Source: Welwitschia mirabilis
Lineage: Eukaryota; Gnetophyta; Gnetopsida; Welwitschiales
Length of the DNA stretch: 64,000 bases
Direction: 5' to 3'
NCBI GenBank assembly: GCA_051453625.1
Contig: JBOZIK010000001.1
Coordinates: forward strand, 191,176,426 to 191,240,425
Shown here in pieces: positions 24,849-36,431 of the stretch. Both the position numbers and the translations under genes were made by a program. Within the stretch, counting starts at the first letter, position 1; the number at the start of each line of letters is the position of its first letter. The notes beneath the pieces are model-generated. The model was not told the origin of the DNA. It did not search any database and was given only the letters and a program-made list of their open reading frames with translations.

Positions 24849-25867
24849 TGTTTCGAATGCATTAAAGCTATAAACTTACTATGATGATTAAATAAAAACT
24901 ATTTAAGTATCAAATAGAGGAATTTGAAGTATTACCCATCCCCTTGGGTTATGGAGAAAGAGAAGAGATAATAAAACTTTAATAATATTTATAGAGTCTA
25001 ATATGATATGACATTAGTGGATAGTTAAATGTGGATGGTTACATGCCTATATCATCTTAACATAGCAAGTGTATGATGGTATATATTTGACAAATAATCA
25101 TTGCATTTTTTATTAAATTTATGTTGTAATTGTCCATCTATCTCTTACCTATTACTTACTTTCCATCCATCTATCACCTCTCCAAACTTGTAAGAAATCC
25201 CTTAAGCATCCTTTTTTTTCATCTTTCTTTGCATTAAAATAGCTTATGAAATTAGAGAATTTTGGATAAGGAATCCATCTACTTATGAAAATTACTCTCG
25301 ATTTTAGATCTTCTTTCCTCCATTGAGGAACTAATATTCAGAAGTGAATGTGACTGAAAGTGTAATTGGTAATCAAATTAAGTGTGCTTTTTTCATATTA
25401 TCTCTCTATATCTTCCTTATTTTTATGTTAATGTTAATACTCTTCTAGATTAAATCTAATTTTGATATAAAGCATAAGGACTTACTTATGTTAATGTAAA
25501 TTTAATATTATTCTATATCGAATATAATTTTGATATAAAGCATAAGGGCTAACCTGTGTAACAAGAAGTTAGTAACTTGATTAAGTGATTGCATCTAAAA
25601 CATTACATTTTCATTCTGTTGAATGCTTATTTTCATTGCATTGTATTCCATCTCATCACTTGAATTGATGATTTTATTCTTTCATTATTAGAAATACCAA
25701 AAATATTGATGTGTTATTTATTTTTAAATAAGATAATATTTCTTTATTTTCTTTACTACTTTATGACATTTGAATTGCATTCTATACTAACATGTCTTAT
25801 GTGATAAGATTATAGGCTTAATAAATAAGTGAAAAAATATTTATTTGATGCGCCTAACAAATGAATA
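24849..25867 (+). mobile_element. LTR B (3' LTR) of the Athila/Tat-like element
   Basis: The partner of LTR A as described there. Homology begins at TGTTTCG and ends near AATGAATA. It carries a tandem duplication that LTR A lacks (25,425 onward), and its TATA box has decayed. Confidence 0.62.
25425..25558 (+). repeat. Tandem duplication (about 63-70 bp) inside LTR B
   Basis: Two copies starting ATGTTAATG (25,425 and 25,488) both carry TCTA.AT..AATaTAATTTTGATATAAAGCATAAGG. LTR A has one copy, so the duplication arose after insertion. Confidence 0.75.
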
Positions 25868-28800
25868 GAGGATGAGGAACTGACAAAATTAAATTATGAT
25901 TTGATGAGAATAATATTATTACTGAGTATATTAAGGGTCATTTGTAGTAGTTACTAACTACCATGAAATGATATAATGTAGCCATATGAAGATGGATACT
26001 CTAAATAATATCCAATCAAGTTAACATAATGTATAGAAATTTGCTTCTATGGGTTAATTTATAGATCTTTACCTTAATTTTGGTTATTTATGTAATCATT
26101 TATTATAGCTTGTCTTTCTCATAATGTGAGTTATTCATACTTTTTATGATATTAATAAGCTCGAAATCATTCTTTGAATAGAATGCATCCCACAATGTGA
26201 TAAAATTGGTGTGGCTGGTCTTATACAATCTACCAACTTCTTATGTTGTGAAGCCATAATTTTTCTCATGATTCCTATTAACTTACAGTTAATAGACTTT
26301 CAAGCATTTTGATTTCTTATTAATTGAAGAGGAACATGGACTTTATTAAAGTAATTCATGTAAAAACCATATATGCACATGCTATATATGAAAACTTCAT
26401 GTTAATATTCCCAACTAGAATTATCCTAAAGAGTTATTCATATGTTGTTCATGAATCTAGTTGTCAATACCAATGAAAAAGAGTTTGAAAACATCTAAAA
26501 CTTACCTTTTGAGATTGCCATAACTGATTAAATAAGAAGGATATTTAATAACTTGTGAGCTATAGTCAATTTTTTTCAGGACCTTGCTTACATCCATAAT
26601 TGAATAATAAATTTATCATTTGCATAAAGAAAACTTATTAGAGCTAGATAAGAGAGTGATAAGAAAAAAATTAAATAGGTATAGACAATTTAAAGAGGAA
26701 TATTTATTACATCCATAACTTAAATGGTCTATTCATATTATAATGGCATTTAAAAAATGTTAAGAAAAAAGAGAAAGATTCATAATGGAGAGGTATAGTT
26801 AATTTAAGAAGGAACTTACTCACATCCATAATTTAAATGATCTATCCAAACCACAATAATGTGACGACTTAGGAAAAAACAAAATCCTATACTGATCACA
26901 TGTGTGAGGGAAGATAAACTATTCTTATTAAGAAATCATTATGTAAACATAATAAATTTTAATTTAATAAGCCTAAATCATTAGATAATTAGGTGAAATA
27001 TTTGTAAATTTTAGGTCTTTGTTCCAATCTATGATAGTAATCATTGTCTTTAAAAAGAATACAAAGATAAAGGGTGTAGTCCTTATTTATAAAAAGAGTA
27101 AAAAAAAATAAAGTTTGAATCATATCATTAGGATGTTAAATCATTAACTATCTCTAGTTATCTTAGGTATATTACCCTCTTAAGGAAGAGTATTATACAA
27201 TGCTGGTAATCTACTTAGACTTTAGAATCAATAAAATTAAGATATATTATACTTCCATGTTCTTATCAAATTTATGATAAAGTTTAAGTATATCATTACA
27301 TTGTATCTTTGTTCTTTATCAAATACATCCCTAATTGCGAAGTTATATCTAGGAATCGAGACCTAAGGATTCCTATGACATTTCTAACTAAAAGAAATAT
27401 AGCTCTCTATACAGCCTAAACTACATAGTTATGGTAGTTAAAGACTATATATTAAGCTTAAATATAGCATAATATGACATGGTTTAATGTGTACATAAAC
27501 CTTTTCATTCTTATCATTAATTAGGACTTATTTGCAATTAAAAACATAATTTGGTTAAGGAGTGATAATTTTCAATTTTAAACCTCAAAAAAATTAAAAT
27601 TTTAGAGTGACATTAAGTATATAAAAATAAAGACCAAAAAACCAAAAAGGTTCTTATTTTTAATATAATCAAGTTAAGTGGATCTTTCTTCACATCCTAA
27701 ACTTAACTTAATCTATTTAAATTACAAGTGCAAAAAGTTTAAGTAAAAAAACAAAAGTGTAGTGGATCTCACTCCAGATTCCAAATTAACTTGATGTAAT
27801 ATAAAATAAGTCTAATGGACTTACAATTATTAAAATTACCCAAGAACTCAAAAGTATGCAAAAAAATCAAAAAATTCACTAAAAAGTGCATGTGCACAAA
27901 AGTGATTTAAAAATGTAACACAAAATTCATGCATAAAAATAAGAACAAAAAGCCAAAAATAAGTTATAAAAACTATATGTATGTAAAGTTAAGTCAAAAG
28001 CTTCACACAAATCACATTTACACATGCTTAATAGAAATTCTTTTAAAATAGGCAACTGCACATATGCATACAAATAAGCTAAATGGTAAAGAATGTTCAA
28101 AATGTGAAAAACTTATAATTTAATGCCTTGAAAGGTAATTTCTCTCTTATTATGTCATTACCTTTTCATGTTAACAAATAAAATTTACTACACTATCAAA
28201 TTCTTACACAAAAGGTAGATTGAAAATTTTGATATAGTATATCAAGATATTTCTTGAAGAAAATGAAAAAATGGGGATACTATTCAAGAATTATAAATCA
28301 CAATGGAGGAATCTATAGATACATTTTTTTCATTTCTTAAATACTTTGATAAAAATTAAAATGAATGTATTCCATACTTGTTCATTCATTTCAACGAAGA
28401 GAGGATTTCCCTCTATGCTAAAAATAATCTCCCCATATACTAGGTCATTTTGTGCTATGATGCAATGATTATAATGCCTTTAATGATGTAAATAAAAAAG
28501 AGATTATCATCATATATATTACTATCATGAAGACATTAAAACAAATAAAATGAGAAAAATAAGTTAAAGGCTAGAGACTCTAACTCTAGAATAAATGAAT
28601 ATGGTGGTAATGAAAATGTGTGTAAAGGTTAATGAGCTAATTTCTAGCTAGCATTAGTATAGGTTAGTGTTAAAATGAAAATCTAAACTACTTACCACTA
28701 GTAATGAGTATCTTTGTAACATGTATCATGTTTTTTAAGGTAGAGTCATCCTAGAAGAAAAACCACAAATTAAAAAAAAAAAAAGGACTCAAGTAGATGC

Positions 28801-29518
28801 CATTCTTTAGTATTTATCTCTTAAAAATCACTATTGGAAACATCTATGTACATTTAATAAGTGAGAGCTTACTTTATGAACTTTAATCCTCAATATCTTA
28901 AGTGGCACTAGTAATGGAAATGGCACTGTAAGTAAAAAGAGCAAGAAACACTAGCAACAAGAGTAGAATTATAGTGGAAGAAGCTATATGGTCCTAGAAA
29001 AGCTAATGTTTCCCAATTAAATAGATGAAAATAAAATCAATAAATCTACTAATTTTAGTAACTATAAACTATGTACATAACACAATTGTTTCAATAGGTT
29101 ATCCTTTAGGATGCATGGATAATTTCTAACTAGTTTTTCCATCAGTGAGTGCATAGATATTAGATTATCATGCTACAAATTAAAAGTCAATGATAGATGA
29201 AATCTAAATGATTTCAAAATTAAATTAGATAGATGAAGTATTTCTTCTACCATTGTAAGTGATAGGACTATATTAGTAGTTTTTTCTTTCAAGTTTACTT
29301 CCACTTCTAATACCCGTAATGGCGTTTTATAATGAAAATTCATAACAGCATACAACAATCTTATAGTAATTATAGCTTTGTAAAAGGAAAAGCAAAAAAT
29401 TAAGAAGAAGAAGAGCAAAAGACATTATTGTCCATAGAGAGGAAAGAAGCAAGCACATTTTTAACTAGTACTAAGATTTCAGAAAGTTATGCAAGTTAAA
29501 GTAGCTAATTCTAGAAGG
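25868..29518. other. Unassigned A+T-rich sequence left of the chromovirus insertion
   Basis: No gene or transposon domain recognised. It contains a threefold imperfect tandem repeat (26,530-26,875) and an A-rich zone (27,590-28,000) with a doubled AGTGGATCT motif about 105 bp apart. An 81-codon minus-strand open piece (29,418-29,173) has no known motif. Before the chromovirus inserted, this sequence was contiguous with 47,446 onward. Confidence 0.4.
26530..26875. repeat. Three imperfect tandem copies, period about 115 bp
   Basis: The landmark CATCCATAA (middle copy CATCCATAACTTAAATGG) occurs at about 26,590, 26,710 and 26,823, each time preceded by TATAG.CAATTT or a close variant and, in the last two, by an AGAAAAAA block. 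Confidence 0.6.
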
Positions 29519-29523
29519 AGTTA
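29519..29523 (+). other. Left target-site duplication AGTTA of the chromovirus
   Basis: AGTTA immediately precedes the TGTCATG start of the 5' LTR and recurs directly after the 3' LTR end (47,441-47,445). Five bases is the usual length for Ty3/gypsy insertions. Confidence 0.8.
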
Positions 29524-30168
29524 TGTCATGTCTAGAGTTCTACTAAGGTTAGAAATATTTCTTAGTTTCCTTGATAAATAATTAGATATTTAAAAAAATC
29601 TTTAAATAATAAATAACTTTATCTTCTAGTCAAAAAATAAAAGAATCTAGAGAAAAAGTAATAATAAAATTTTTATGCTATTTAAAAATATTATTTCAAA
29701 AGTTAATTGAAGACTAACTTGGAGTTAGTATCTTCTTAGAGATATAGTTTATTTGGATATTAGTATTAACTATGCATGATTATTTATTAGATGTAGTTAA
29801 CACCAAATTTATTGATGTATATTAGGTTTTTTGCAGTTATAGTTTGACATTGACTTTCTTAACTTTATCTTATTTATGCACTGATATTTACATGTGATCT
29901 TAAGTATCAGTTCATGATTATTTATTACATGAAGTTAAAATTATCTATCAAATGAAATTATGTTATTATTCATGCCTAGTGGCTAGACTTAGAAAGGAAG
30001 GGTTAATGAAACCTAAACTATCTGTTGAAATCTAACCCTACTATAAGTCCCACTCTTAGTCCCCTATCATGAATACTTGAAACCCTTGTCTTTAGAGTCG
30101 TACTTTGTGAATTAATCATGTAAAGTTTGATTTTCTCTAAGAGCCTATAGACTTCATTAAGAATAACT
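29524..30168 (+). mobile_element. Chromovirus 5' LTR, left piece
   Basis: It aligns with 44,203-44,846 of the 3' LTR over its whole length (for example CTTCTAGTCAAAAAATAAAAGAATCTA, AGACTAACTTGGAGTTAGTATCTT, ATGCATGATTATTTRTTAGAT). Alignment breaks at 30,168 where the copia LTR begins, and resumes at 37,127. Confidence 0.85.
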
Positions 30169-30459
30169 TGTTAGGATCGAGAACCCTAGAGGGAGAGTAA
30201 ATAGGTTCTTAAAAATTATTCAATTAAACTCACAATAAAAACTTACTTGAAATATATCACTAGAAAGATTCTCCATAAAACTGAAAGTATTTAGAAAAAT
30301 GGAAATAATAGAAAGCATAAAAACACCGATCAAATGCACACAAGTTTTATAGTGGTTCAGAAATCTCCTACTTCACTCTCGATAATTATCTTATCACCAA
30401 GTCTAATCTGGATCTTTGTTAACTCTTCTAGGTATTGTAGGTTCATCTGTAACCTTTAC

Positions 30460-30672
30460 ACATGAACTTTTATAGGCTAAGTCTTAACCTTTTTAAATGG
30501 ACTTTTGTATGCTAAGTTTCAACCTTTTCAAATGGACTTTTGTAAGCTAAGTTTTAATCTTTTTAAATGGACTTTTTTAGGCTAAGTCTCAATCTTTCAA
30601 ATGGGCTTTTTCAAGCTAAGTCTCAACCTTTTCAAATGGAATTTTGCAGGTTAAGTCTTAACCTTTCACTAG
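30460..30672 (+). repeat. 35-bp tandem repeat, about six units, inside the copia LTR
   Basis: Units starting GCTAAGT begin at 30,476, 30,511, 30,546, 30,581, 30,615 and (as GTTAAGT) 30,650, each followed by TTTCAAATGGACTTTT or a variant. The right LTR shows the last unit directly after an N gap, so the gap sits on this repeat. Confidence 0.9.
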
Positions 30673-30930
30673 ATGTGGTAGTGATGGTAAAACACCTTGG
30701 TGCACTGATATCACTTGTTCTTTGGCACAATGATAATAATTAAGCTTTTCTCTTGTAAATAATACAAACTTTATAATGAAGTACAAAGTTCTAATCTTGT
30801 ATGCAAAGATACTATAGATATTAGTTCGTCCTTCATTAGTAATACAAAGCCAAGATATTACAATGATAAATCACAAGTTGCAATCATTTAGTCAAAAGTC
30901 AAAAGGTTTTTTTTGTGATTTCTCTCTTGG

Positions 30931-30942
30931 ATATTTATAATA
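30931..30942 (-). promoter_or_regulatory. TATA box of the copia LTR
   Basis: The minus strand reads TTATTATAAATATCC, a good TATA box, about 725 bp into the LTR in the element's orientation and downstream of the W-box cluster. In the right LTR the corresponding place is hidden by an N gap (36,349-36,431). Confidence 0.5.
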
Positions 30943-31039
30943 AAAGTCTTTTAGGGTTAGTATAGTTAAAATTGTGCTTTTAATGGCCAGAAAATGACTA
31001 CATAATGGATACATAATAGATATAAAATTTTGTTTCTAT

Positions 31040-31510
31040 TCTGGTTGGTTAACCCCTGAGGTGTCCAATTGACTCCTCTTAGTGCTATGACTTAAACAGA
31101 TCTCTGAGTAAACTATTTGATTATCCTAGTTTCTTACATCTCCATGTCTAATTAACCCCTCAAATTTTAGTTGACCACTCATCTAGTCACTTACGTATCT
31201 TCCCAATCACCTACTTGGTCTTAATAAAAATCCATTTTAGTTTTCTACATTAGGTCTGGTCAACCCTCAAGTGTCTAGTTGATCCCTTAATAATTAGCTC
31301 AAGGATATCAAGTGCATAGTACTCAGGTCTGGTCTACCCCTTATAGGTCCGATCAACCCCTTGAAAATTTATTCAAGAGTACTAATTCTCAAGTTCGCAG
31401 TTCTGGTCGTGCCCTCAGAAGTCTAGTCAACTCCTATAAATTTAGTCCAATTCTGAGAGTTCTCTCCAGGTGTAGTCAATCCCTTGAAAGTCAAGTCAAC
31501 TCCTCAAGAG
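31040..31510. promoter_or_regulatory. Cluster of W-box-like TTGAC[C/T] motifs in the copia LTR U3
   Basis: Both strands together show about seven exact TTGAC[C/T] cores (31,069, 31,171, 31,258, 31,426, 31,475, 31,490, 31,495) set in repeated GGTCAACCC / AGTCAACTCC units, with several more one base away. The right LTR has the same kind of array (36,500-36,960), more decayed. In element orientation the array lies 100-570 bp upstream of the TATA box. W-boxes bind WRKY factors; function here is inferred from motif density only. Confidence 0.45.
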
Positions 31511-31667
31511 GGTAATTGAACCTGATAGGTTTCAGTAATCAAAATGCAACATTCCTTACCTCAACTTCTAACCTGTAAGTGATTAATATTTTTAATACAA
31601 GATACATAAATTTTCCTTCATAAAAAACATTAGTTTAACATCATTTGCAATACATAATCTAATTATA

Positions 31668-31676
31668 TTCCCCTTT
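31668..31676 (-). other. Polypurine tract of the copia element
   Basis: The minus strand reads AAAGGGGAA immediately upstream of the 3' LTR start. This is the plus-strand priming site in reverse transcription. Its position agrees with the LTR boundary deduced from the pair alignment. Confidence 0.65.
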
Positions 31677-32171
31677 AATATTTATGATAAACATTCCTTA
31701 GTTGTAAAATGTTAAAATTTCAGAAAACTGTCCCTCACAAAATGCCTATTTTTCTTTACAAAAATATTAAGTCTTTTGATATCAAATAAAGACATTTTAG
31801 TAAGATTTACTTTGTGCTAATGTTAAAGAAATTTGAGGTGCACATTTCAAGAGTTTATAAAATGTCAAAATGTTTATGAAAAATAAAACTTACGAGAAGC
31901 AACATTTTGATCCTAAATATTTAATATATCATAAAATTTAAGTTCATATGGAAATCAGGTTTGCACTAATAATTAGAGACACAAATTAGAGAACATAAAA
32001 CAAGTTCATTTTTTCATTAAAATAAATAATACAAAGTGAAATTACTTATCAAGAATAAACTACATCTATAATCACATAAGGAACACAACTAATTCTCCCT
32101 CTTTTGACATTAATAAGAAAGGATAGAAAAACACATAAGCAAAAAAAATACATAAATATGAAAGTAAAGAT
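31677..32171 (-). other. 3' untranslated part of the copia element
   Basis: A+T-rich sequence between the extra ORF's stop (32,172) and the polypurine tract. No open frame or motif seen. Confidence 0.5.
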
Positions 32172-33240
32172 CTAGTTTAATTCTTTTTCTTCTTCTTCTT
32201 CCTCTTTTTTAGACTCCTCTTCTGAATCATCTTCTTCTTCTTCTTCTTCTTCTTCTTCTTCTGTTGTCTTCTGAGATGAACTTCCAGCTTTCTCAGAAGT
32301 GTCAGCAATCTTATACCCAGCTATAATGAGAGCTTCTTTCATGTTCCTAATATGAGAGTCAATCTACTTTAGGTATAAAAGTGTCTCTTCTAGAGAGACT
32401 TCCTCAAGAGAAGGTTATTTAGAGGTATTTTTTGAAGGGTAAAGATATGCATATGATATAATGTCACATACCCAATGGATAACATTTGTGAAAGATTTTA
32501 AGCTTAGGATGAAAGGTCATATAATAGTGGTAGTACATATTAGCAACTAGCACAGAGTAGGGTAAAGACCTAGTTCTATGGTACTCTAATTGAGAAACCA
32601 TATTCTTCATTATAATGATGAGGGCATTGATGAAGTATCTAGTTCCTATCAAATACATCTGATAGGCTTTATAGTTAGAGGCCTCATCTTGGAGACCAGT
32701 GAAGGGTAAAAAGTTATAGGTAAAAACTAAATGAAGAAAGTGATATTTAGGAGTAAGAAACGAAGTAGAAAGTGTATGCTTATATCTATGAAACTTATCA
32801 TAGATCTTCCTTGTAACTACTACCTTATCTTCCATAGAGTCTTAAAGAGGCCAAAACTCCTTATAGTCCCCTCTGAGCATATCAGTAATAGCCATAATAA
32901 AGTTGGTAGCGATCTTCATCTTTTTCCACACAACTAGGGCTTCAATAGTACCACACTCAAAATCATAAGAAGCATTGCAATATAATATTCTATTAAGAAA
33001 GGAATAAGCTTGACTTGATACATCAAAAAAATAAAAGATATTCTGATCTCTCAAGATCTGGATCACTTCTTTGAGCTCTCTAAGCTCTAATGTAGCAATA
33101 GATCTCTCCTGACAAACTAGTTTCTTCTCAAACTTCTAAGAGAACTTCTTTATGGCATCTTCAGATATGAATTGGTAGAAATAGGAGGGTTCTCTAATAA
33201 GAACTTCCTTGCTTCTTCTTCTATATGGATCTTCAGCCAT
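32172..33240 (-). pseudogene. Extra 3' ORF of the copia element, with acidic C-terminal tail
   Basis: From ATG at 33,240 one minus-strand frame runs about 260 codons with only two internal stops (after IKKFS, about 33,139, and after KEFWPL, about 32,842). After a TGA at about 32,466, another stop and one frameshift, it continues to a tail of mostly glutamate (EEEEEEEEDDSEEE, coded by a GAA microsatellite) ending at 32,172; the whole is about 355 codons. The N-terminus has FISEDAIKKFS, followed by SFLNRILYCNASYDF and a second half rich in aromatic residues. The position after pol is where SIRE elements carry an envelope-like ORF, and the FxSEDA start resembles a domain found in plant transposon-associated proteins of unknown function. 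I see no transmembrane segment clear enough to call it an envelope. Both early stops could be former Gln codons. Function unknown. Confidence 0.6.
32231..32262 (+). repeat. (CTT)n microsatellite coding the acidic tail
   Basis: About ten uninterrupted units; on the minus strand it is GAA/AGA and codes glutamates of the extra ORF. A shorter impure run precedes it (32,185-32,210). Confidence 0.9.
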
Positions 33241-33780
33241 TGCAAGATCTTTACAAGATATTAAAGACATAATAAATCTAAGAAACGCTCTATATCTAGA
33301 AGAAAAATGAAGCTAGAAAATAATGAAAAAGGTTTGGACACATCTTTCTTTTATAGAGAAAGTTGATTAGGATGTTTTTAAGAAATAAATTAGATCTGTC
33401 AATGGTACTTTCACACTGTAACCCTTTAGATCTAGTTAAGTGGTCAAAGTTCTGGTTGACTCATTGATACACAGGTCTATAGTACTGAAAGAGGTCTAGA
33501 CGATCAGGCTTTTAGGCTAGTCGATCAATTATATTTGATTAACTGAATCATAGATTTAGTCAATTACCATGTAATCAACCAAAGGACAATAAGTTAACCC
33601 CCAGTTTGTTTTGATGATCAAGAAAAATATCATAAATTTAGGGTTTCATAATAGTATCTGTTAGTTAATGTTTATTTTTAACAAAATTTAGAACATTATT
33701 TTCTTTCTCAACTTTGTAGTTAGCATGATTAAATCATTTATAGCATAACTTTTCATGAGCATCATAAAAAAAAATAATAT
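33241..33780 (-). other. Spacer where integrase, RT and RNase H are expected
   Basis: Between the pre-integrase remnant and the extra ORF lie only about 540 bp with many stops in all minus frames. SIRE-type elements carry about 3 kb of integrase, RT and RNase H here. Part of it (33,400-33,600) again shows GGTCGA/GGTTGACT-like motifs similar to the LTR array. Confidence 0.5.
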
Positions 33781-34133
33781 GGGAAAAATAATTAATCTAT
33801 CCTATAAACATTATCTACTCATTTTTATCTAAGGATAATAACATTTAATTTTCCATGTAAAATTTCACATTTAAAGTTATTGAAAACTACTTTGTAACCT
33901 TTGTCACATATTTATCTAATACTCAACAAATTATGCTTTAAATCATTAACATATAACACTTCATTAATTTTTAATAAATTACCTCCTTCAACACTTTCGA
34001 TACCTTCTATTTTTGCTTTTCTATTGTCTCTAAAAATAACATATCCTCCATTAAAATTGTTAAAGTGTTTAAAATTTGATTATTCTTCTGTTATGTTTCT
34101 TGAGCATCCATAGTTCAACTATGAGCTACTTCC
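33780..34133 (-). pseudogene. Copia protease / pre-integrase remnant
   Basis: The minus strand gives LNYGCSRNITE where copia proteases have LDSGCSRHMTG (about 34,115), then GGYVIFRDNRKAKIEGI, NEVLYVNDLKHNLLSI, then a stop where Gln is expected, then ICDKGYKVVF and NVYRID (about 33,800). This is the aspartic protease followed by the pre-integrase domain. The catalytic Asp is replaced by Asn, so it is dead even apart from its stops. Confidence 0.75.
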
Positions 34134-34349
34134 ATTTAAGACTTTAAAAGTTGTCTAAGTTAAGAGACTTAAGATCGTTATCTTTCATTCACTTAGTATT
34201 TTTAGACTTATGTGATATACCTCCTTTGTGGAATAAATTTAAGCAGAAAGAAGCTAAGTGAATTTGAAAACAACATTAACTTTCTAGCATTGCAAAAGAG
34301 TTTTAAATGCCTTGTCTTTTCACAAAAATGATAAGTAACTTTAAAAATA

Positions 34350-35567
34350 AACTTACTTTATTAGGTTACTTGTTTTTTCTAACCTTGTAAATTTTGAGGT
34401 ATAAAGCCAATACTTGATTTATCACTAGCAGTTTTTGAACTCCATGCATCTGTTCTAATTTGGAAGAATCATGAGAAAATTTATTAATAAAAAAATATAA
34501 ATCTTTTACCTGTAGCATGAGATCAGAGTTTTCAGATTTGAGAAATTTATATTTTGATGTTATTTCCTCCTCCTCTTTGATGAGAGACTTTTCAACCTTT
34601 TTCAGATTATTTATTCTTCTTATCAACTTTTCACATTTTTTATATAGTTCTTAATAAGTATCTTCTAGCTCATCCTATTCTTCCTTAATTATATCCTTTG
34701 TAAGAGTAGCATTGAATTTCTTTTCCTTTATCTTGCTTCTTTTTATACTTTGGGTGTTCTTTTTTTGTGCTTTTACTTGATCTACCTTTCTTTTTCTTTT
34801 TATGTAAAAAATTCTTAAACCTTCTTGCTAGGAGAGCAACTTCATCATCATCTAGTTCTTCATCTGACTTTTTAGACCTAACCTTCCTACACATACTTCA
34901 AAGCAATATCTTTCTTTTTATCTTTAGTAAATTTTAATTCATAGGTTTATAAATTACCTTGAAGCTCTTTTAGTACCATTGTATTAATGTTTTTGCTTTC
35001 TTTGATTACTATGACTTTAGATTCAAATCTCTTTGGAAGAGATTTTAATAACTTTCTGACCACTTTTGCTTCATTTAAATGTTTAACTAGACTTGTCATG
35101 GAGTTGAGAATGTCTGTAAGTTTGGCAAAGAACTCTTGTAATGTCTCCTCCTCATCCATGTAAATATCTTTAAATCTAGAGATAAGCATTTAAATCTTGG
35201 CTTACTTTATAGTAGAAGTTCCTTTATGAGTGACCTCTGTCTTCTTTGCATGATTACAATTTATAATATGCTTAAATTCATTTGTACAAACTACACAAAA
35301 TATAGCATTAAGAGCACAGGCGTTTGTGATGGCTTTGGTTTTATCGATGGCTATCCATTGAGCTTGGAATTTTAGAACTAAAATGGTATTACCATTTGCA
35401 TCCATTTTTACTAACATAGGCACAGTATAACCTTTATAAATAATCTCTTTAATATTTACATCCAAGGATCTAAGGAATGTTTTCATTCTATCTTTTCAAT
35501 ATGCATAATTTAATCTAGTGAACAAAGGTGGGTAACTAGTGGAAAATCCATCAGAGGGATTACTCAT
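34350..35567 (-). pseudogene. gag: SIRE-like copia gag with degraded zinc knuckle
   Basis: ATG at 35,567 starts MSNPSDGFS, followed by PPLFTRLNYAY-stop-KDRM (TGA for the expected Trp), then the open piece 35,486-35,202 (KTFLRSLD to EVTHKGTSTIK), 35,189-34,947 (ISRFKDIYMDEEETL, VRKLLKSLPKRFESKV, ESKNINTMVLKELQG), 34,894-34,685 (DEELDDDEVALLARRFKNFL, a lysine-rich stretch, then CYSYKGYN where a CCHC knuckle CYxCKxxGH is expected), and 34,626-34,366 (a coiled-coil-like KFLKSENSDL then INKFSHDSSKLEQMHGVQK). The order and motifs are those of SIRE-lineage gag. The knuckle has lost its second Cys. Four or five stops or shifts break it. It would have formed the virus-like particle. Confidence 0.8.
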
Positions 35568-35619
35568 TTTTGGGTTATAGAGTCTAGATTGGCTAAAATC
35601 TAAAAACAAACTCAACTTT

Positions 35620-35632
35620 AGCTCTGATACCA
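35620..35632 (-). other. Primer binding site of the copia element (initiator tRNA-Met)
   Basis: The minus strand reads TGGTATCAGAGCT, a perfect Met primer site, two bases from the LTR end at 35,635. It fixes the element's orientation and the inner LTR boundary. Confidence 0.9.
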
Positions 35633-35849
35633 AATGTGAAGATCGATAACCTTAGAGGAAGGGGATGAAGAGATTCTTAAAAATTAGTCAACTAAACTCA
35701 TGATAAAAACTTGCTTGAAATAGATCACTAGAAAACTTATGCATAAAATTAAAAGTATTCAGAAAAATGAAAATAATGGAAATCATAAAAATATTGATCA
35801 GATGCACATAAGTTTTATAGTAATTCAGGAAATTCTCTACTCCACTCTC

Positions 35850-36095
35850 NNNNNNNNNNNNNNNNNNNNNNNNNNNNNNNNNNNNNNNNNNNNNNNNNNN
35901 NNNNNNNNNNNNNNNNNNNNNNNNNNNNNNNNNNNNNNNNNNNNNNNNNNNNNNNNNNNNNNNNNNNNNNNNNNNNNNNNNNNNNNNNNNNNNNNNNNNN
36001 NNNNNNNNNNNNNNNNNNNNNNNNNNNNNNNNNNNNNNNNNNNNNNNNNNNNNNNNNNNNNNNNNNNNNNNNNNNNNNNNNNNNNNNNNNNNNNN
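35850..36095. other. 246-N assembly gap on the LTR tandem repeat
   Basis: Aligned with the left LTR, the missing part is the run of 35-bp units, a typical cause of failed assembly. Confidence 0.85.
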
Positions 36096-36348
36096 CTTTT
36101 TCAAATGGACTTTTGTAAGCTAAGTCTTGATCTTTTACTAGATGTGGAGGTAATGGTAAAATTCCTTGATGCATTAATATCACTCGTTCTTTAGCACAAT
36201 GATAGTAATGGATATCTTATCTTGTAAATGATACAAACTACAATAAATAAGTACAAAGTTCTGACCTTGTATGCAAGGTTACTATAGATGCCAGTTCATT
36301 CTTAGTCAGCAATACAAAGCCAAGATATTATAATGATAAATTACAAGT

Positions 36349-36431
36349 NNNNNNNNNNNNNNNNNNNNNNNNNNNNNNNNNNNNNNNNNNNNNNNNNNNN
36401 NNNNNNNNNNNNNNNNNNNNNNNNNNNNNNN
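36349..36431. other. 83-N assembly gap inside the copia 5' LTR
   Basis: Aligned with about 30,885-30,970 of the left LTR, the segment holding the TATA box. Confidence 0.8.

Larger units (their letters stand above)
30169..31666 (-). mobile_element. Copia 3' LTR (left copy)
   Basis: It starts TGTTAGGATCGAG and ends ATAATCTAATTAT on the plus strand, aligned with TGTGAAGATCGAT...ATAATCTAAGACA of the right copy. It holds a 35-bp tandem repeat, a TATA box and a cluster of W-box-like motifs. A polypurine tract lies just inside it. Confidence 0.83.

Noticed and set aside
30460-30672. Regularly spaced 35-bp repeats, considered as a CRISPR array
   Set aside because: The units are contiguous with no unique spacers and lie in a plant LTR.
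31312-31515. 67-codon plus-strand ORF with repeated Ser/Arg pattern
   Set aside because: The pattern comes from repeated GGTCAACCC-type units in the LTR, on the strand opposite to the element; no support for a protein.
33901-34113. 70-codon plus-strand ORF
   Set aside because: It lies antisense to the copia protease/pre-integrase remnant, which has clear family motifs on the minus strand.
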